Shown: positions 21,096 through 33,099, counted from the first letter of the stretch. The stretch: 64,000 nucleotides of DNA from Candidula unifasciata (GCA_905116865.2 CAJHNH020008112.1:400432-464431), one strand, 5' to 3'. Numbers and translations are program-made. Notes: generated by a model from the sequence alone, not told the origin.

Positions 21096-21677
21096 CCCTT
21101 TGGAGACAACGCGGCCGAAATATCGACCCAACACAAAGTAGCCAAAAGGATGACTGGGCCGATCGGTCGGCCCTATATAATAGAAGTCTTGATATTGGCT
21201 GGCAGATTTTGGTACCAGCCAGTCAGACTGCTTCTCGCATTTCTTGCACATGCGAGCTGTTCATTGACAGCTTTCAAGAAAGTTTGATGTGTTCTGTAAG
21301 TTTACATCGATTCTTTTCTGGGGTTACCTGTGCTCAAAAATGGCGAACAAAGACTTGCATCATAAATACCTAAATATAGCTGGAGGCAGGAGAATGACGT
21401 GTCTGAAGGGCCTCAACGGGCCTTACTTCCTAAAATACAGATGTTAGGACTTATTCAAGTTTCATCCATAAAAAAATGCACCCACATTTTTCAGGTTAGT
21501 TTAGTCTTAAATATTCTGTTAGTTCATTCAGTTTCCTAGATGAATACATATAGTTTTGTAAATGTTAATTAAACACTTTATTTTTTATAATGTTTTATGT
21601 ATGAACTATGAGAATCCCCTCCTGATGGCTCCGTCTTCTTGGCACCGAAACTCTAAATAGGCTCCATCTCCAAAGGG
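21096..21677. mobile_element. piggyBac-type non-autonomous element (MITE)
   Basis: Bounded by TTAA at 21092-21095 and 21678-21681, with terminal inverted repeats CCCTTTGGAGA on the left and TCTCCAAAGGG on the right. TTAA duplication with CCCTTT-type termini is characteristic of piggyBac. The 582-bp interior has a 121-residue open frame without transposase motifs. Confidence 0.8.
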
Positions 21678-21681
21678 TTAA

Positions 21682-23359
21682 TACTGATAAACTTACTGAG
21701 GTAAGATCATTGGCAGGTCCATAAAAGGGAAGTCAGAAATAACTCTTTCTGGATACTATTTTTTCTGGGGTTTGGACAGCATTTAATTTTGAGCAGAATT
21801 TCTTTTTAACTGCAACATGACAAAGCTTAAACCTTCCTGAAAAAAAATAATATTTGCTGTTTAGGGAAATCTAATTTGTCAAATTAAAAAGAAATGAGTG
21901 CACAGTAAATCTGAACTATTTAAGTGTCAGTACTAAAACAACAACAAAATATTAGAATCCCACAACATTCAAGGATGTTGGACACATATGCAGATTATTT
22001 ACACACAAAATGTTGTGCTTACCTTACTTTCTATTTGTTCAAAACACTGCTATCCATTTTAAGGAATGCACATACTTCTGTTCAGTTATGCATCAACTAT
22101 TTAAAATAATAAGTTTAAATATTTTGATTTTATGAAGATTTTTGTATAAAATGTCAAAATTCACAACAACCGAATTCCTGGCACGGCTGATCGAAACAGG
22201 GATGATCCGATTGAAATATTTTATTCACCTTCATCCTAACCTACATTATCAGCAATATGTTTGTCACTTGCATTATCAGTAATAATATCAAGACTTGTCA
22301 CTATTTGGCTGAGATTTATTAATGACAGAGCAGTATGTACAGTTCTAGACCTTTTCCTTAATAATTCGGCCTGTAAAAATCTCATAAAATTGTATCACAC
22401 CTAATTAATTAAAAACAAATTAGAAATTAATCCAAACACCACGCCAAATTGCGAAAACTAAAGGACAATTGTTTCGCTAATTCTAGTTTTTCAGAACATG
22501 TTCATATAAATTCATTTTCCCAGCAAGCGAAACAATATTAGAGTGTCTCTATGAAGAGCCATATAAGTGGCTTTTCTACTGAACTTGATGGATTCCAAAG
22601 CCACTAAAGTGGCGATCCGTCCGTAAAGAGTTAAGTAGTAATTTTATACATTTTGTATTATTTTAAATATATATTATACATATATGATTATATTTATTGA
22701 TGAATTCCCCTACATGGAGATGGTACCTGATAAATTGATGTAATGTTCTGAACAGGTAAAAACTATGTAAGAACTTTTGGACATTTGTTGGTTATTGTTG
22801 TGGTGACATTTGTGTGGTTGATATTATTGGAAAATTGCTGGCCACATATGCTGAGCTGTGATTGACAATCAGATATTGCAGGCTGTATATTGTTTTATTG
22901 TTTCTTTTATTAGGATTTGTTTTTGTGGCTATCATTTTTTTTGTTTCTTTTTGTTTGTTTGGGGAGGTATTGATTGTTAGCTGTAGCATTTGTAAATAGT
23001 GTAAGTTGTTATTTTTGTGAAAAGGCTTTGTTCAATTGTTACATTGCTTGGGTGAGTTGTAAAACTTAAAAGGCAAAATAAATCAAGGTTTTAGTACTAA
23101 CTGCTTAGACTAAAGGACCCTTTTCAAGTTATTGTTGCAAAAGCTAATGTTCAAGACCTATATATTTTTTCAAAAAATGGCTAATGGTCCAGTAGGCAGG
23201 AGTCTATTTATGACGTTATAATAATTACATAGAAAGACTAAGGGTATCTTATACGTAATACGTCTAGCCTGGAGGTAGACAGTGGGCAGTGAACGTAACT
23301 AGAAGTAAGTGATTTTTCCTTCTACACCTTGAAGTGTTTTCAGTATGTTGTGCTAGCCG
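21682..23359. other. A+T-rich spacer, no gene seen
   Basis: Long unannotated stretch. At 22605-22634 the words GGCGATCCGTCCGTAAAGAG followed by TTAA look like one piggyBac-type terminus, but I could not find its partner. Nothing else is supported. Confidence 0.5.
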
Positions 23360-23475
23360 AATATTCTTATAACCAATGGGTGTTCAACTGGTAACTTGGG
23401 CAGTATCACTTGTATTGCTTTTATGAGAGCGATGTTCTGCAAAGGACCTGAAACATGATGATGATGCTAATATTG
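23360..23475 (+). repeat. Dispersed repeat G, copy 2
   Basis: GAGAGCGATGTTCTGCAAAG followed by GACCTGAAACATGATGATGA matches 45940-45975 closely. Confidence 0.5.
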
Positions 23476-23654
23476 AGAGGTCAGTTATTAAAAAGTTGAC
23501 CAGATGCAATTCGAACCTTAGACTTTCAGGCTGATTTCAAGCAACTAGCCAGTGTGACTCCTAATAAGTAGTCAGTCTCACATCAGCTCTTCCTGGTTGT
23601 TTGAAATAACATATAGGCAGGTTAGTGTTATTATCTTGTGCTTTCTTCATGGGT

Positions 23655-24135
23655 ACAGGTAACACAAGGATGACTTTGCAACCCCTCCCCCACCCCCCGC
23701 TTTTTTCCCCCTTGTCTGAGTTCTGGTAACACAGTTGACACTCTTCCCCCCCCCCCCCCCCACTCCCTGTCTGAGTTCTGGTAACACAAGGTTTACATAG
23801 TTTTTTTCCCCCTTGTCTGAGTTCTGGTAACACAAGGTTGACACTCTTTCCCCCCCCCCCCCCCCCCCCCCCCCCGTCTGAGTTTTGGTAACATAAGGTT
23901 CTCACTGTTTTTTCCCCGTCTTAGTTTTGGTAACATAAGGTTCTCACTGTTTTTTTTCCCTTGTCTTAGTTTTGGTAACACAAGGTTCTCACTGTTTTTT
24001 TCCCTTGTCTTAGTTTTGGTAACACAAGGTTCTCACTGTTTTTTTCCCGTCTTAGTTTTGGTAACACAAGGTTCTCACTGTTTTTTTCCCGTCTTAGTTT
24101 TGGTAACACAAGGTTCTCACTGTTTTTTTCCCCTT
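23655..24135. repeat. ~44-bp C-rich minisatellite, about 10 units
   Basis: Each unit has GTCT(G/T)AGTT(C/T)TGGTAAC followed by ACAAGGTT and a T/C homopolymer. Units at the left carry long C-runs (up to about 25 at 23850-23875) and the GTTGACACTC variant; units at the right carry short T-runs and the GTTCTCACTG variant. Confidence 0.9.
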
Positions 24136-24139
24136 AGAC

Positions 24140-24315
24140 AAATAATGAATGCATCTGCCTGAGAGGCAAGGAACTAACAGACTGCATACAGATAAGCTAG
24201 ACCTGTAAAATGGCTCTGCATGCAAAACTTAAATTCTGGGTCAAAAATAGCGTCCAGGAAGGATGAACAACCAGAACTTTCCACTGGAGTGTACAGCTGA
24301 TAAACTCTTAAGAAC
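24140..24315 (+). repeat. GAA-tailed dispersed repeat, copy 3
   Basis: GCATCTGCCTGAGAGGCAAG, CTGCATACAGATAAGC, GATGAACAACCAGAACTTTC; tail decayed. Confidence 0.65.
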
Positions 24316-24574
24316 TAGAAGATACCTTTTTTTTTTTAAATTTTGAACTACTCCAGCTTTATAAACAAATGTTCTAGTATATACAATTGTTTGTTCTCAT
24401 TTATTTTATCGGCAAGAGGTGTTGTTTTATCACCTTATTTAACATTACTATTGTTGTCTTACACCCATGTTTTGTGCTTTAGCAATAAACCAATTCTGTT
24501 ATTTTGATTGTTTGTTATTTTGTTGATGACTACGTATTTTAGACGGAATTTTATTTCTTCTTCTGTGTTTACTA

Positions 24575-24680
24575 TTTAAAAGGCAGTTGCAATGTTTGTG
24601 TTGTGGTTTAGTGCCAGACTGTGATAGTTCCGGAATAGGGTTTGCTATCAGTTAAGAGCAGTTCATAACTGTCACAAGTG
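24575..24680 (+). repeat. Dispersed repeat E, copy 2
   Basis: AAAAGGCAGTTGCAATGTTT and GTTGTGGTTTAGTGCCAGAC match copy 1. Confidence 0.55.
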
Positions 24681-24729
24681 TGGTCATTTTTTGACGTTAC
24701 TCGTTACGTTTTCCTCAAATTTATTGAAT

Positions 24730-25110
24730 AGGTATGGTGAGAGAATGCACCACTCCGAACCAGTCCGAAGTTGCCAGTCTGCTCGTTAATAACCCTTTCA
24801 CGCCGGCATGCCCAAGTGTATAGATCCATTTGGGGAGGTAAAGCTGGATTTCCAAACGCTACCTCTTCAGAGTGTATGCCACCAACTGAAATTTTCTGAA
24901 GCATGTTTATATAGTCTGATACGATTACTGCATGTATGACTGCTTGTACTGTGTCCATGCTAGTACTCTCAAAGCAGTGGTTACTTCCATAGTCATGGAG
25001 CAACTATGGGGTGGCCCGTTTGCTGTGAAGTTAGGATTGCAGTTACCAGATCAGTGTCTATGGATCCATAGTAGGCTGAAATTCACTGCTGGACTAGATC
25101 TGTACTTGTG
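24730..25110 (-). pseudogene. RNase H fragment of retrotransposon
   Basis: The minus strand gives TMEVTTALRVLAW, then a broken stretch, then WACRRERVINEQTG in place of the family's GHAGVxGNExAD. These are the central and terminal RNase H blocks. Stops and frame breaks are present. Confidence 0.55.
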
Positions 25111-25120
25111 GACAGAATTG

Positions 25121-25386
25121 GGGAGCTGCGTGGTCTTGAGGCATGGTGTCCGCCTCGAGTGCTAGAGGTTCCGGGTTCAATCCCCGGTAAGGGCTGGGAT
25201 TTTTTTCACGTGGACTTGGACTTTTAGTAATTCCCCCTGGTCTCTGGGTAGTGAGATCAGACGCCCGTGTGCATTGTTGCGCACGTAAAAAATTCTTGAC
25301 TTGAGGTAGAAAAAGAACGGAGCACTTATGGGTTACTTTCCGTGTGCCATGATGTTGATCTGTTGTTCAAACTTCAAACTTTAGGT
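25121..25386 (+). mobile_element. tRNA-derived SINE, second family
   Basis: Box B GGTTCAATCCC is perfect at 25174-25184 and box A TGGTCTTGAGG has one mismatch. The head would fold like a class II tRNA with a variable arm. The body has GTGGACTTGGACTT and TGCGCACGTAAAAAATTC, a wording that differs from the SINEs at 32-34 kb. The ending TTCAAACTTCAAACTTT may be the tail. I found no clear target-site duplication. It is not a functional tRNA gene, because the acceptor ends do not pair well. Confidence 0.65.
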
Positions 25387-25539
25387 GTTGGGGGTGGGAG
25401 ATGATACTGTCTTGTTTGGAGCAAGAGAGGGCTTATATGACTGGTAGTCTGGTAGTCTTAGTTTCAGCTTCATAGCAATCGGGTCATCCCATCTTTGCTC
25501 CGCTCATGTGCCAACGAAAAACACACAGAATGTCTATCA

Positions 25540-25980
25540 CAGTCCCTTGTGGAAATATTGACAGACTGCTGTCTCAGCATATCTAGCATACACACGCATT
25601 AAAGCATACATTAGCCATCCGAAGTGCTAACACAAAGAGTCCGACATTAGAAATGCAGTTCATTATTGATGGTAGCAGAAGTCACCAACAGATCAGCAGT
25701 TGCCTAGGCGATCAATTTTAATCACATACGAGCACCACCAACATTGCGACGACAGACATTGCGCCATTTTCTGAATCTACAATTCACATCACCACGTTGG
25801 TCACAGTCGAAAAAACATTCCAAATGAAATCCGCAGCTCACAGTGTCATGCGTTGCACTCAACTCAGAAGCTGGGCGACGAAACTATATCCAGTCTACAA
25901 ATGAAGCAAAAATGCATCGGCCACCATCCGGCAAAAGCAAAAAATTTGCCTCGGCTCCAAACAGTGCCCGCGCCTAGCGT
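25540..25980 (+). repeat. Dispersed repeat D, copy 2
   Basis: Aligned words with the complement of 33100-33530: GAAATGCAGTTCATT or GAATTGCAGCTCATT, ACAATTCACA, CCGCAGCTCA or TCGCAGCTAA, GCACTCAAC and (C/G)CCATTTTG. This is the longest copy. Confidence 0.55.
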
Positions 25981-26189
25981 CCATTTTGACAATTATTATT
26001 ATATCACTAGTTCTGAGTATATGGTATATGACATCTTTGTATCTACTGGACTATTGAGAGCCTTCTATGCTCATATAAGGATTTCCTTTGCAATGTGCTG
26101 TGCTCTATTATTTGTGTGTAGTGTGAGTATCTGGTCAGTAAAGGAGCTGTTTCGCCGAAAACCTGCATGTTCATCTCTTAGCTTTCTAT

Positions 26190-26900
26190 CACTAGCATAT
26201 TTCAATCTTTCCAAACTAATCATACTTAATATTTTCCAGGACAGCAACATAATTCCTCTATAGTTTTCACACTCCTGTAGATCACCTTTTTAGGCACCTT
26301 CACAAGATATCCTTCTCTCCTGTCTGCTGGCATATCTTCGGTCTCCCAGACTTTACTAAATATTCTTTGTAGTAATTCTGTAGATGTATTTATACTGGTC
26401 TTAATAACTTCTGCTGGGAATCCAGATCTGCAGCCTTTCCTTCCATCGGAAGATTGATAACTTTTCTAATTTTGTCTTTAGATAGTATCCCGCAGTTCCA
26501 TTTCTAAAGGTTGAATATCTGAAGGGACCTTCGAAGCTGATCTACTGAAAAGTTCTTCAAAATATTCAGCCCATCTGATCTTTAATTGTTGGTGAGTATC
26601 TTTCCTGGACTATTTTTGATTGATCCAATTGGCTGACTCTATTTACCTACTAATGTACGTGTGTAACTGTAAAGGTATCTGAGGTTTCCTTTTGCGGCTT
26701 CTGTCTGCTCTTCTTATGCTTGTTCATCTAATTATTTCCCTTTATCTGCCCATATTCGCTCTTTAATTCCCTTATTAGCTTCTGTATATTTTTCGCTAGC
26801 TCTAGCTTTAGCTGCTCTAGATTTGCTATTGTTTAGGTCTGCCTTTTTATTTTTTTCTATAATTTTAAGGGTTTTGGATGTTATCCACACCTTTTGCTTC
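26190..26900 (-). pseudogene. RTE-like retrotransposon, linker and start of reverse transcriptase
   Basis: The minus strand, with several stops, reads WAEYFEELFSRSASKVPSDI, then SDGRKGCRSGFPAEVIKTS, then ELLQRIFSKVWETEDMPAD and VKVPKKV. This is the N-terminal part of an RTE-type RT (blocks usually seen as PDGIPAE, WxxxxxPxxW and PKKGD). The catalytic core has been lost. Many stops show an old copy. Confidence 0.75.
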
Positions 26901-27300
26901 CATTCCGATTTTTTTTTTTAAAGCACAGGACTTCTACACAAGATTAATTAAAAATTCCTTCGGATTTATGAGTATATAGTGTGAAAAGGCTCTTTGCTCT
27001 GAGTTTGTTATTTTTCTCTTAGATTGTTCTAACTTCCAAAATTGTAGTAGATAAGAACTGACAGCTAATCCATAGTTCTGGTGAGAGAGCTTTACACATC
27101 ATTATGTCAGTTTTTGTGTGTGTGTTTGTGCATCTTGTATGAACATTTCTCTTGCAAAATAATTCATACTTTTTCTTAATAATTTTTTTCTTCTTAAAAT
27201 CTTCAGTTCAGCAGATGGTTGAGGACCTCTGCACCAAGAAAGGGATTTGTACTGTCTGTAAAATTCAAGGAGCTCCAAGAGGTTTTATCAACCTTTTTTC
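26901..27300. other. Spacer, nothing recognised
   Basis: A+T-rich with T-runs. A short frame at 27152-27379 runs into the G-tract and is not credible as a gene. Confidence 0.45.
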
Positions 27301-27307
27301 TTTTATT

Positions 27308-27355
27308 GGGGGAGGGGGGGGGGGGAAGGGAAGTTGGGGGGGGGGGGGGGGGGGG
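27308..27355. repeat. G-rich homopolymer tract
   Basis: Nearly 50 bases, almost all G, broken by two AA pairs and a single AAGTT. It has clear G-quadruplex potential. Confidence 0.9.
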
Positions 27356-27360
27356 AATTG

Positions 27361-28336
27361 CGGGAATTGCTTCTTATAGTTCCGTGTCATTTAGAAGCAT
27401 GAATTTTGAAACCTTATTGGTTTCTAAAGTTTGTTTTCCCTGCTTCAGCCAATGAGATTCAAGTGTATTCCATAACAGACCTACCTGCTTCAGTGTAGGC
27501 TAGCCTTCATGTTATTGTACTCCTCACTCCAGTATGCTCCATCTAGTTTGTTTTCATTACAGTGAGTCTTTCGATTGCATTTTTCTTCTTCTTTTGAGCT
27601 TGGCTTTCTGGTAAGCCTGGTATCTATTGCAACTATTTAAAAAAAAAAAATATATATATATCCAAGATATTGGTTTGATTTTCTAACATTAAGAATATTC
27701 TTTGTGAGGATAAGAGAAAATATACAACTCCAGTGAGCTGTGTTTGGTTTAGTTTTAGACTAATTTGACTGAGCTTTTGTATAACAGCAGTCAGTCTATT
27801 CTCTGTTATCAAAGAATGTTATACTTCGTAACCAAACCTGACATCCCACATTGTGCCAACAATTTCAGACAAAGTAGTGCAGTGGGGAAGATTCTTACTT
27901 ATGCTAGAATAAGTAATTCAACAGGAAAACAATGTTAAGGCAGGACTGACCAGACCCATAGCCTTAACTGGCAGCTGGTCTTATCCGTGTGTTTTCATGT
28001 ATTCTGTCTTACCTTGATTGATAACTAGTCCCATTTTCTGCGCTGATTCTGAGCCGATTGGTCTGCAAAGATATGAGTACTCTTTCCATATGCTCAATGC
28101 ACCTAAAAGGCGTGAAAAGGGATATTTACTTTGACTTTATTTTGTGCTATGAATTTAATCCCCGGCCTAAATTAGCTGTGATTCATATGTCTCTCTATAA
28201 TACAATGGAACACTATCATCTGGAAAAAATAAAAAAGGTGTCAACACAAGTTTAGGCCCTAATTATTTGCCCAGCTTTACCTTCTACACTAAAATGTAAG
28301 TGGATAGGAGACTGTTGTGGTGTTTTCAATGCCCGT
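27361..28336. other. Spacer, nothing recognised
   Basis: A+T-rich, with one (TA)n patch at 27648-27660. No supported feature. Confidence 0.5.
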
Positions 28337-28340
28337 TTAA

Positions 28341-28475
28341 CTCTCTGAGTCCCAGGGAGTTTAGCATCCAAGGTCTCAGGGGTAGTCAAGAGAGACGTAA
28401 AATCGGTGCATCTTGCATTCATTGGACTTCTAGGTAGGAACCTATGAATGTATGATGCGTTCCTTGGGACTAGAG
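28341..28475. mobile_element. Small piggyBac-type MITE
   Basis: Flanked by TTAA at 28337-28340 and 28476-28479. The left end CTCTCTGAGTCCCAGGGA is an imperfect inverted match to the right end, whose complement is CTCTAGTCCCAAGGAACGC. The element is 135 bp long and codes for nothing. Confidence 0.65.
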
Positions 28476-28479
28476 TTAA

Positions 28480-29989
28480 ACAACAAAGTCATCAGCGAAA
28501 TATAACTGATACACTGTTTCCATATCACAAGTTCTATATAATCTATAAAACTCTCATTTATGTAGACCGTTGGAATCTTACTGGTGACAACATTTAGTAA
28601 TGAAAGGTATGTAACAAAAAATTGAGTCTTGGCTCTTTTATGCTGTTCTGAGAGACTCCGTGTTTACCGATTAAACAAAGCGCTGATAAAGAAAGTCTCT
28701 TATTCAAAAATACAAAGAAAAGTATTAAGGAGGGTGGTACAGATTGTATGTTGCTTTATCTCACACACTGTGCAAGTTGGTTGTAATGTATTTAAAGTTG
28801 TTCTTGAGGATGCCATCATCATTCCATATTTTGCACATCCTTTCCTTGCTCTGTGTTTTATTATATTCCTTTAATGAAGCATTTTGTGGCAGTCAAAACC
28901 ATGGCACTCTTGTCTGATGGCCAAACCATTTCCATTTCATCTGTTGCTATACATAATCTTTTGTTATCTCCTTATCTAATTTCCCTTCAATACCAATTCT
29001 GCTAAACCTAACATTTTCGCTTCATGTTTTCCCATCTTGTTTAGTCTCCTCCACTCGGTTGTCTCAGCCACAGATATTTAAGCTTCCCATTCTATCATCA
29101 TCTTGTTCTGCCATTGTATGTCACATAGGGCTCACAGTCTATGCCTCAAATTCGTTCTACATTGTATAATCCCATTGGTATCATGGATGGAATCTAGTCC
29201 AATACTCCAATACCGTTGGCCTCTCTCAACAAATGTTCATCTTCTATTCCATAACAGTCTTGTTTTTGTGAACGAACGAACGCACGCACGCACGCACACA
29301 CACCCCTTCGAAATTCTTGGACATCACTGTAAATATTAACTCTTCTACAAGTTTCATTCGCCTCTTGATAACCAGCTAAGACAAGACAGAAATATAATAT
29401 AATACAGACCTATAACAACAGTTCATTCAAAAACACGGACACCAATGAAATGAAATATTTAATTAAAATTTCTATAGCCTTTAACCGGCCAAGTAGTCCA
29501 ACAGATTTAAAAAAAAAAAAAAGGAAAGGAAAGAAAAAAAAAAAAGAAATTCAATCAATCAATGAGTCAAATTTACTAATTAAATCACAATAAAAATTAA
29601 TGTACAATTCTTTAAAAAAGAAAATATAAAATTAGTTGCTGATGAAGACTCAGGTATCAAACGAAAGGTCTATATAGAAAAAAACAGCACAAAATAGTAA
29701 CCATAATTAAAAAAAATATTCATTTCATATATCTACAATCACAAAACAATACTCGACATCATGGACTAATAATGAAACAGTATTGATCATTATAATCTCT
29801 AGTGATATAGTATTAATATGTATTATAAGATATTGACTTTCGTGCATACAACCATAGTAATCTGAAACATTCAAAAATGTCTTAAGACTTGTCTAAACAC
29901 CGGCCATTAGGTAACAAACATACAAGCTTGTCTATTCAGTCTGTTGGTCACTTTGGTTTTTGAACTCTTTCAATTTAAAAAAATAAAAG
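28480..29989. other. Spacer with possible retroelement scraps
   Basis: 29168-29195 (TATCATGGATGGAATCTAGT followed by CCA) recurs at 62270-62295. A GAAC/CGCA run lies at 29268-29300. The rest is A-rich (29440-29720) and shows nothing I can name. Confidence 0.4.
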
Positions 29990-30214
29990 CCACGGGCTCC
30001 AGTCTGGGGTTCAAAATCTCATGGAGCCGGATGTTTTCAAACCATGACCTTGGCTTCCAGGTCGACCTAGCCTTGACTGTGTATCAGGTTATGTCCTGGG
30101 TAGTAAAGGTGTCTGGCACAATGTCGACCTCATCACCCATCGAGGGACGATTGGACTATCAAAATGAACCTTGCATCAAATGCCCTATGCGCCAGTAGTG
30201 TATAAAGGGACCTT
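29990..30214 (+). mobile_element. SINE copy with degraded head
   Basis: A box-B-like GGGTTCAAAATC is followed by the body words AGGTCGACCTAG, ATGTCCTGGG and GCACAATGTCGACC, in the same order as the SINE at 10873. The 3' end is AAAGGGACCTTTAGTTTACT, which continues into the expanded tail. Confidence 0.65.
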
Positions 30215-30660
30215 TAGTTTACTTAACTTTTGTACTTTAGATAACCTATTTTTTTGTACTTTAGTTTACTTAGCTTTTGTACTTTACTTAACTTTTGTAC
30301 TTTAGTTACTCTATTTAACTTATTTATACTTTAGCTTACTGAGCTTTTTTTTTTTAGTTAGCTTACTTAACTTTTTTACTTTAGTTTACTTTAATTAGTT
30401 TTTTTTTTTTTTTTTTACTTTACTTTGTTTTTAAACTTACGTTTTTTTAAAACTTTTTTGCTTCAGCTTACTTAACCTTTTTACATAAGTTTTCTTTACT
30501 TAAAGTTTTTACTTTAGTTTGCTTTACTTTACTGTTTTTTAATTTAGTTTGCTTTACTTAGCTTTTTCTTACTTGTAGTTTACTTTAGTTAACTCTTTTA
30601 CTTTACTTTACATAACTTTAAAAAAAAACACGTTAGTTTACTTAATTTTTTTACTTAACC
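30215..30660 (+). repeat. Expanded SINE-tail array, TTTACTTTAGTTTACTTAAC type
   Basis: About 450 bp of imperfect repeats built from CTTTA, GTTTACTT and AACTTTT words. It starts exactly where the SINE 3' tail (CTTTAGTTTACTT) begins, so it looks like growth of that tail. Confidence 0.75.
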
Positions 30661-30734
30661 TTTTCATACCAGTGGCATATTGGGCATATAATAAATATTA
30701 TACAAGATATTAGGATACATGTTATTACAGGCCA

Positions 30735-30945
30735 GCTGAAACTCGGATGATGCCGTCAACACAACATCATCCCCGCTGCCTTTACTTCCAATGACAAATC
30801 CTGTTATCCATTTTTAACTGGGTCAACCTGCCTCCCACAAGGTCAATTATAAAACTAAAAAAAAAAAAATCTTTCTGGTGTGGTTCTGAACCCAAAAACT
30901 TTGGGCCAGTAGGTCAAGCCACTGCACTTACCGAAGTCAACTCTT
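30735..30945 (-). mobile_element. SINE copy
   Basis: Plus-strand words CGCTGCCTTTACTTCCAATG, TTTTTAACTGGGTCAACCTG and TTCTGAACCCAAAAAC mark the body and box B in inverted orientation. It begins 75 bp after the expanded tail above, so two SINEs lie in opposite orientation. Confidence 0.6.
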
Positions 30946-31084
30946 TCAGGACCAACCAACCATTGCATGAACATTTTTCTGTCTCTGGAGTTTCTAGTTA
31001 ATAGCAACCAGGGAAAGAGTCTGAAGCAGGTTGAAGTAATACAACTGCAGGATAAAAGCAGCAGTTTAAGGGTAAGTTCTTGAG

Positions 31085-31400
31085 GGTGGGTAAAATGGCT
31101 TTAGCTTATTAGTTTCTTGTAAGACACAAAGTGGCTTTAATTTAGTTTCTTGTAAGGCATAAAGTGGATTTAGTTTAGCCTCTTGTAGAATATAAAGTGG
31201 CTTTAGTTTAGTTTCCTTGGGACGCAAAGTGACTTTAGTTTCTTGTGAGACAAAGTGGTTTTAGTTTAGTTTCTTGTGGGACCTAAAGTCGCTTCTTGTA
31301 GGACAAAGTGGCATTAGTATCTTGTGGGGCACAAAGTGACTTTAGTTTATATTTAAGTAACAGAAAAAGTGGTGGGGCATAAAGTGACTTTGGCTATCTT
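31085..31400. repeat. Degenerate ~40-bp tandem repeats
   Basis: Variable-length units around AAAGTGGCTTTAGTTTAG and TTTCTTGTAGGAC. Unit lengths differ because of small deletions. Confidence 0.75.
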
Positions 31401-31489
31401 TTTGTGGACCAACAAGTAAATTAGGTTTTCTACCATTCAACAAATTTTATGTTTTTTGTATTTTGGGTTCAGTTCTCAAAACAACTGCA

Positions 31490-31660
31490 ATATAGTTCAT
31501 CTGTGTAGATAGTTATGTTTACTTGCGTAGATAGTTACACTAACTTGTATGAATAGTTAAATTTACTGATGAGGACAGTAAAGTTTACATCTGTGTAAAG
31601 TTAAATTTACTTGTGTATATAATTAAGTGTATCTGTGTAAATGGTAAAGTCCACCTGTAT
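31490..31660. repeat. Degenerate ~28-bp tandem repeats
   Basis: Units around GTGTAGATAGTTA(A/T)GTTTACTT; diverged. Confidence 0.65.
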
Positions 31661-32024
31661 AGATCACAATTCTGTGACTCTTTAGAGTATATCTAGACAC
31701 CCAAACGTGAACAAGATAAAAGAAATAATGACATCCATTTCATAAAACATTCATTCAGATCAGCATCAATCTGTCAGTAAGTAAAACATGCATGAATATT
31801 ATCCACTCCAATTGTAAAAAATAAAAACAGTTCAATATCTCAACAAATGCATGGAAATATTGCATGGTTTGTAAAATGAGCTCATAGAAATGATCAACCC
31901 AACATTCTAAGACAAGCAAAAACAGAAAATTACCATAGACTTGTATAAAAAGCATTCAGTATACACTGTGTTAACATGTTTACAAAGTCAGTAAAACAAT
32001 TTCATTTCACATGGTACTTAAGGT

Positions 32025-32303
32025 AAGTAAAGTAAAGTTCCCTTTTCACGCCTTTCGGCGCATCGGGCATATGGGCAGAGCGTCCCATATTTTTACAGAC
32101 CATCAGCACTCTGTGGGTAATGTGGTCAGCATTACGCCGGCTGTCTTTACTTTCCCAGGACAGCCTATCCTGGTACCCATTTTAGGCTGGGTCGACCTGC
32201 GACGTCCCATACCACGATAAAAATCCACGCAGCCCACGCAGGTTTCGATCGCGGTATGCTGGCTTACGAGTCGGACTCGCAACGCCTTAGCCACGGACGC
32301 CGC
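32025..32303 (-). mobile_element. tRNA-derived SINE, full length, intact target-site duplication
   Basis: Perfect 12-bp duplication GGTACTTAAGGT at 32013-32024 and 32304-32315. Read on the minus strand: box A TGGCTAAGGCG and box B GATCGAAAC fit the Pol III consensus exactly. The body has AGGTCGACCC-type and GTCCTGGGAAAGTAAAGACA words, and the tail is GGGAACTTTACTTTACTTACC. It is the best preserved SINE in the window and serves as a reference for the others. Confidence 0.9.
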
Positions 32304-32522
32304 GGTACTTAAGGTGAATAATTTAATTTGTACTATGTTGTATGTGTGGTTTCCTTCTTTTCTTGTCTTTATTCTTCTGATGAGTTTATCTCCCAGTGGA
32401 TTATATGTCCTGAGCCAGGAATGCCATCATCTTAACCTCTACCACCGCATGCAGCTTACCCCAATTTTTTTTATTTCAGACCCTTCTCCATGTATTTTGT
32501 TTGGGTCTCCCTTCACTTACAG

Positions 32523-32701
32523 TCGGCGCCTGTGGCTAAGGAGTTGTGAACAGGCTTTGTAATGCTGGCACTGCCGGCTTCGATCCTAGCTGCGGGCCTT
32601 GCGTCGGTTTTGACAGCTGTATCAAGAAGCCGACCGTCCAGAAAGGCTGGGGTTGGTTCTGCAATGTCTTGTAAAGGATACACAAGTAATTTGTTAACTT
32701 T
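32523..32701 (+). mobile_element. tRNA-derived SINE, short form
   Basis: Target-site duplication ACTTACAG at 32515-32522 and 32702-32709. Box A TGGCTAAGGAG is perfect and box B is CTTCGATCC. At 179 bp it has the same type of head as the SINE at 32025 but a different body (GCGTCGGTTTTGACAGC and AAGCCGACCGTCCAGAAAGG) and ends AACTTT. It is therefore either a second subfamily or a hybrid. Confidence 0.75.
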
Positions 32702-32709
32702 ACTTACAG

Positions 32710-33099
32710 GGCTCTGTGGATTTCTGTGCAAAAACTATGTTACACTATTACCAGGTTTCTTTAATTAATATCAGTCTTATCCAATGACAGCATCTTTTCC
32801 CTCTTGATTCACTTGAATATTCACACCATGTTTAGTCAAGGTCTGTTTCTCAACATCATACAATAGTGTTGAATAAACATGCTATTTGACGAAGCTCAAT
32901 TGAAATTTCTGTAAATTTGGACTGAAATATGTTTAATGTTTCTTTTCAATATTTCAGCATCACATGCACCATTTTCTATCACTCGAACTTCCTATTTCAG
33001 TCTTTCATTATTTAAATTTGTCTTTCTTTTAGAAAAAGTCATTAAATTGTTATGCTAGTTTCTAGACCATATTGATGGGTATTAAAGTTGAATTTTGAC
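32710..33099. other. Spacer, nothing recognised
   Basis: A+T-rich; no supported feature. Confidence 0.45.

Noticed and set aside
22605..22634. Second large piggyBac-type element
   Set aside because: One TTAA-adjacent terminus is visible, but I could not find the matching inverted end.
25121..25195. Functional tRNA gene
   Set aside because: Box B is perfect, but the acceptor stem does not pair and the sequence continues into a SINE body.
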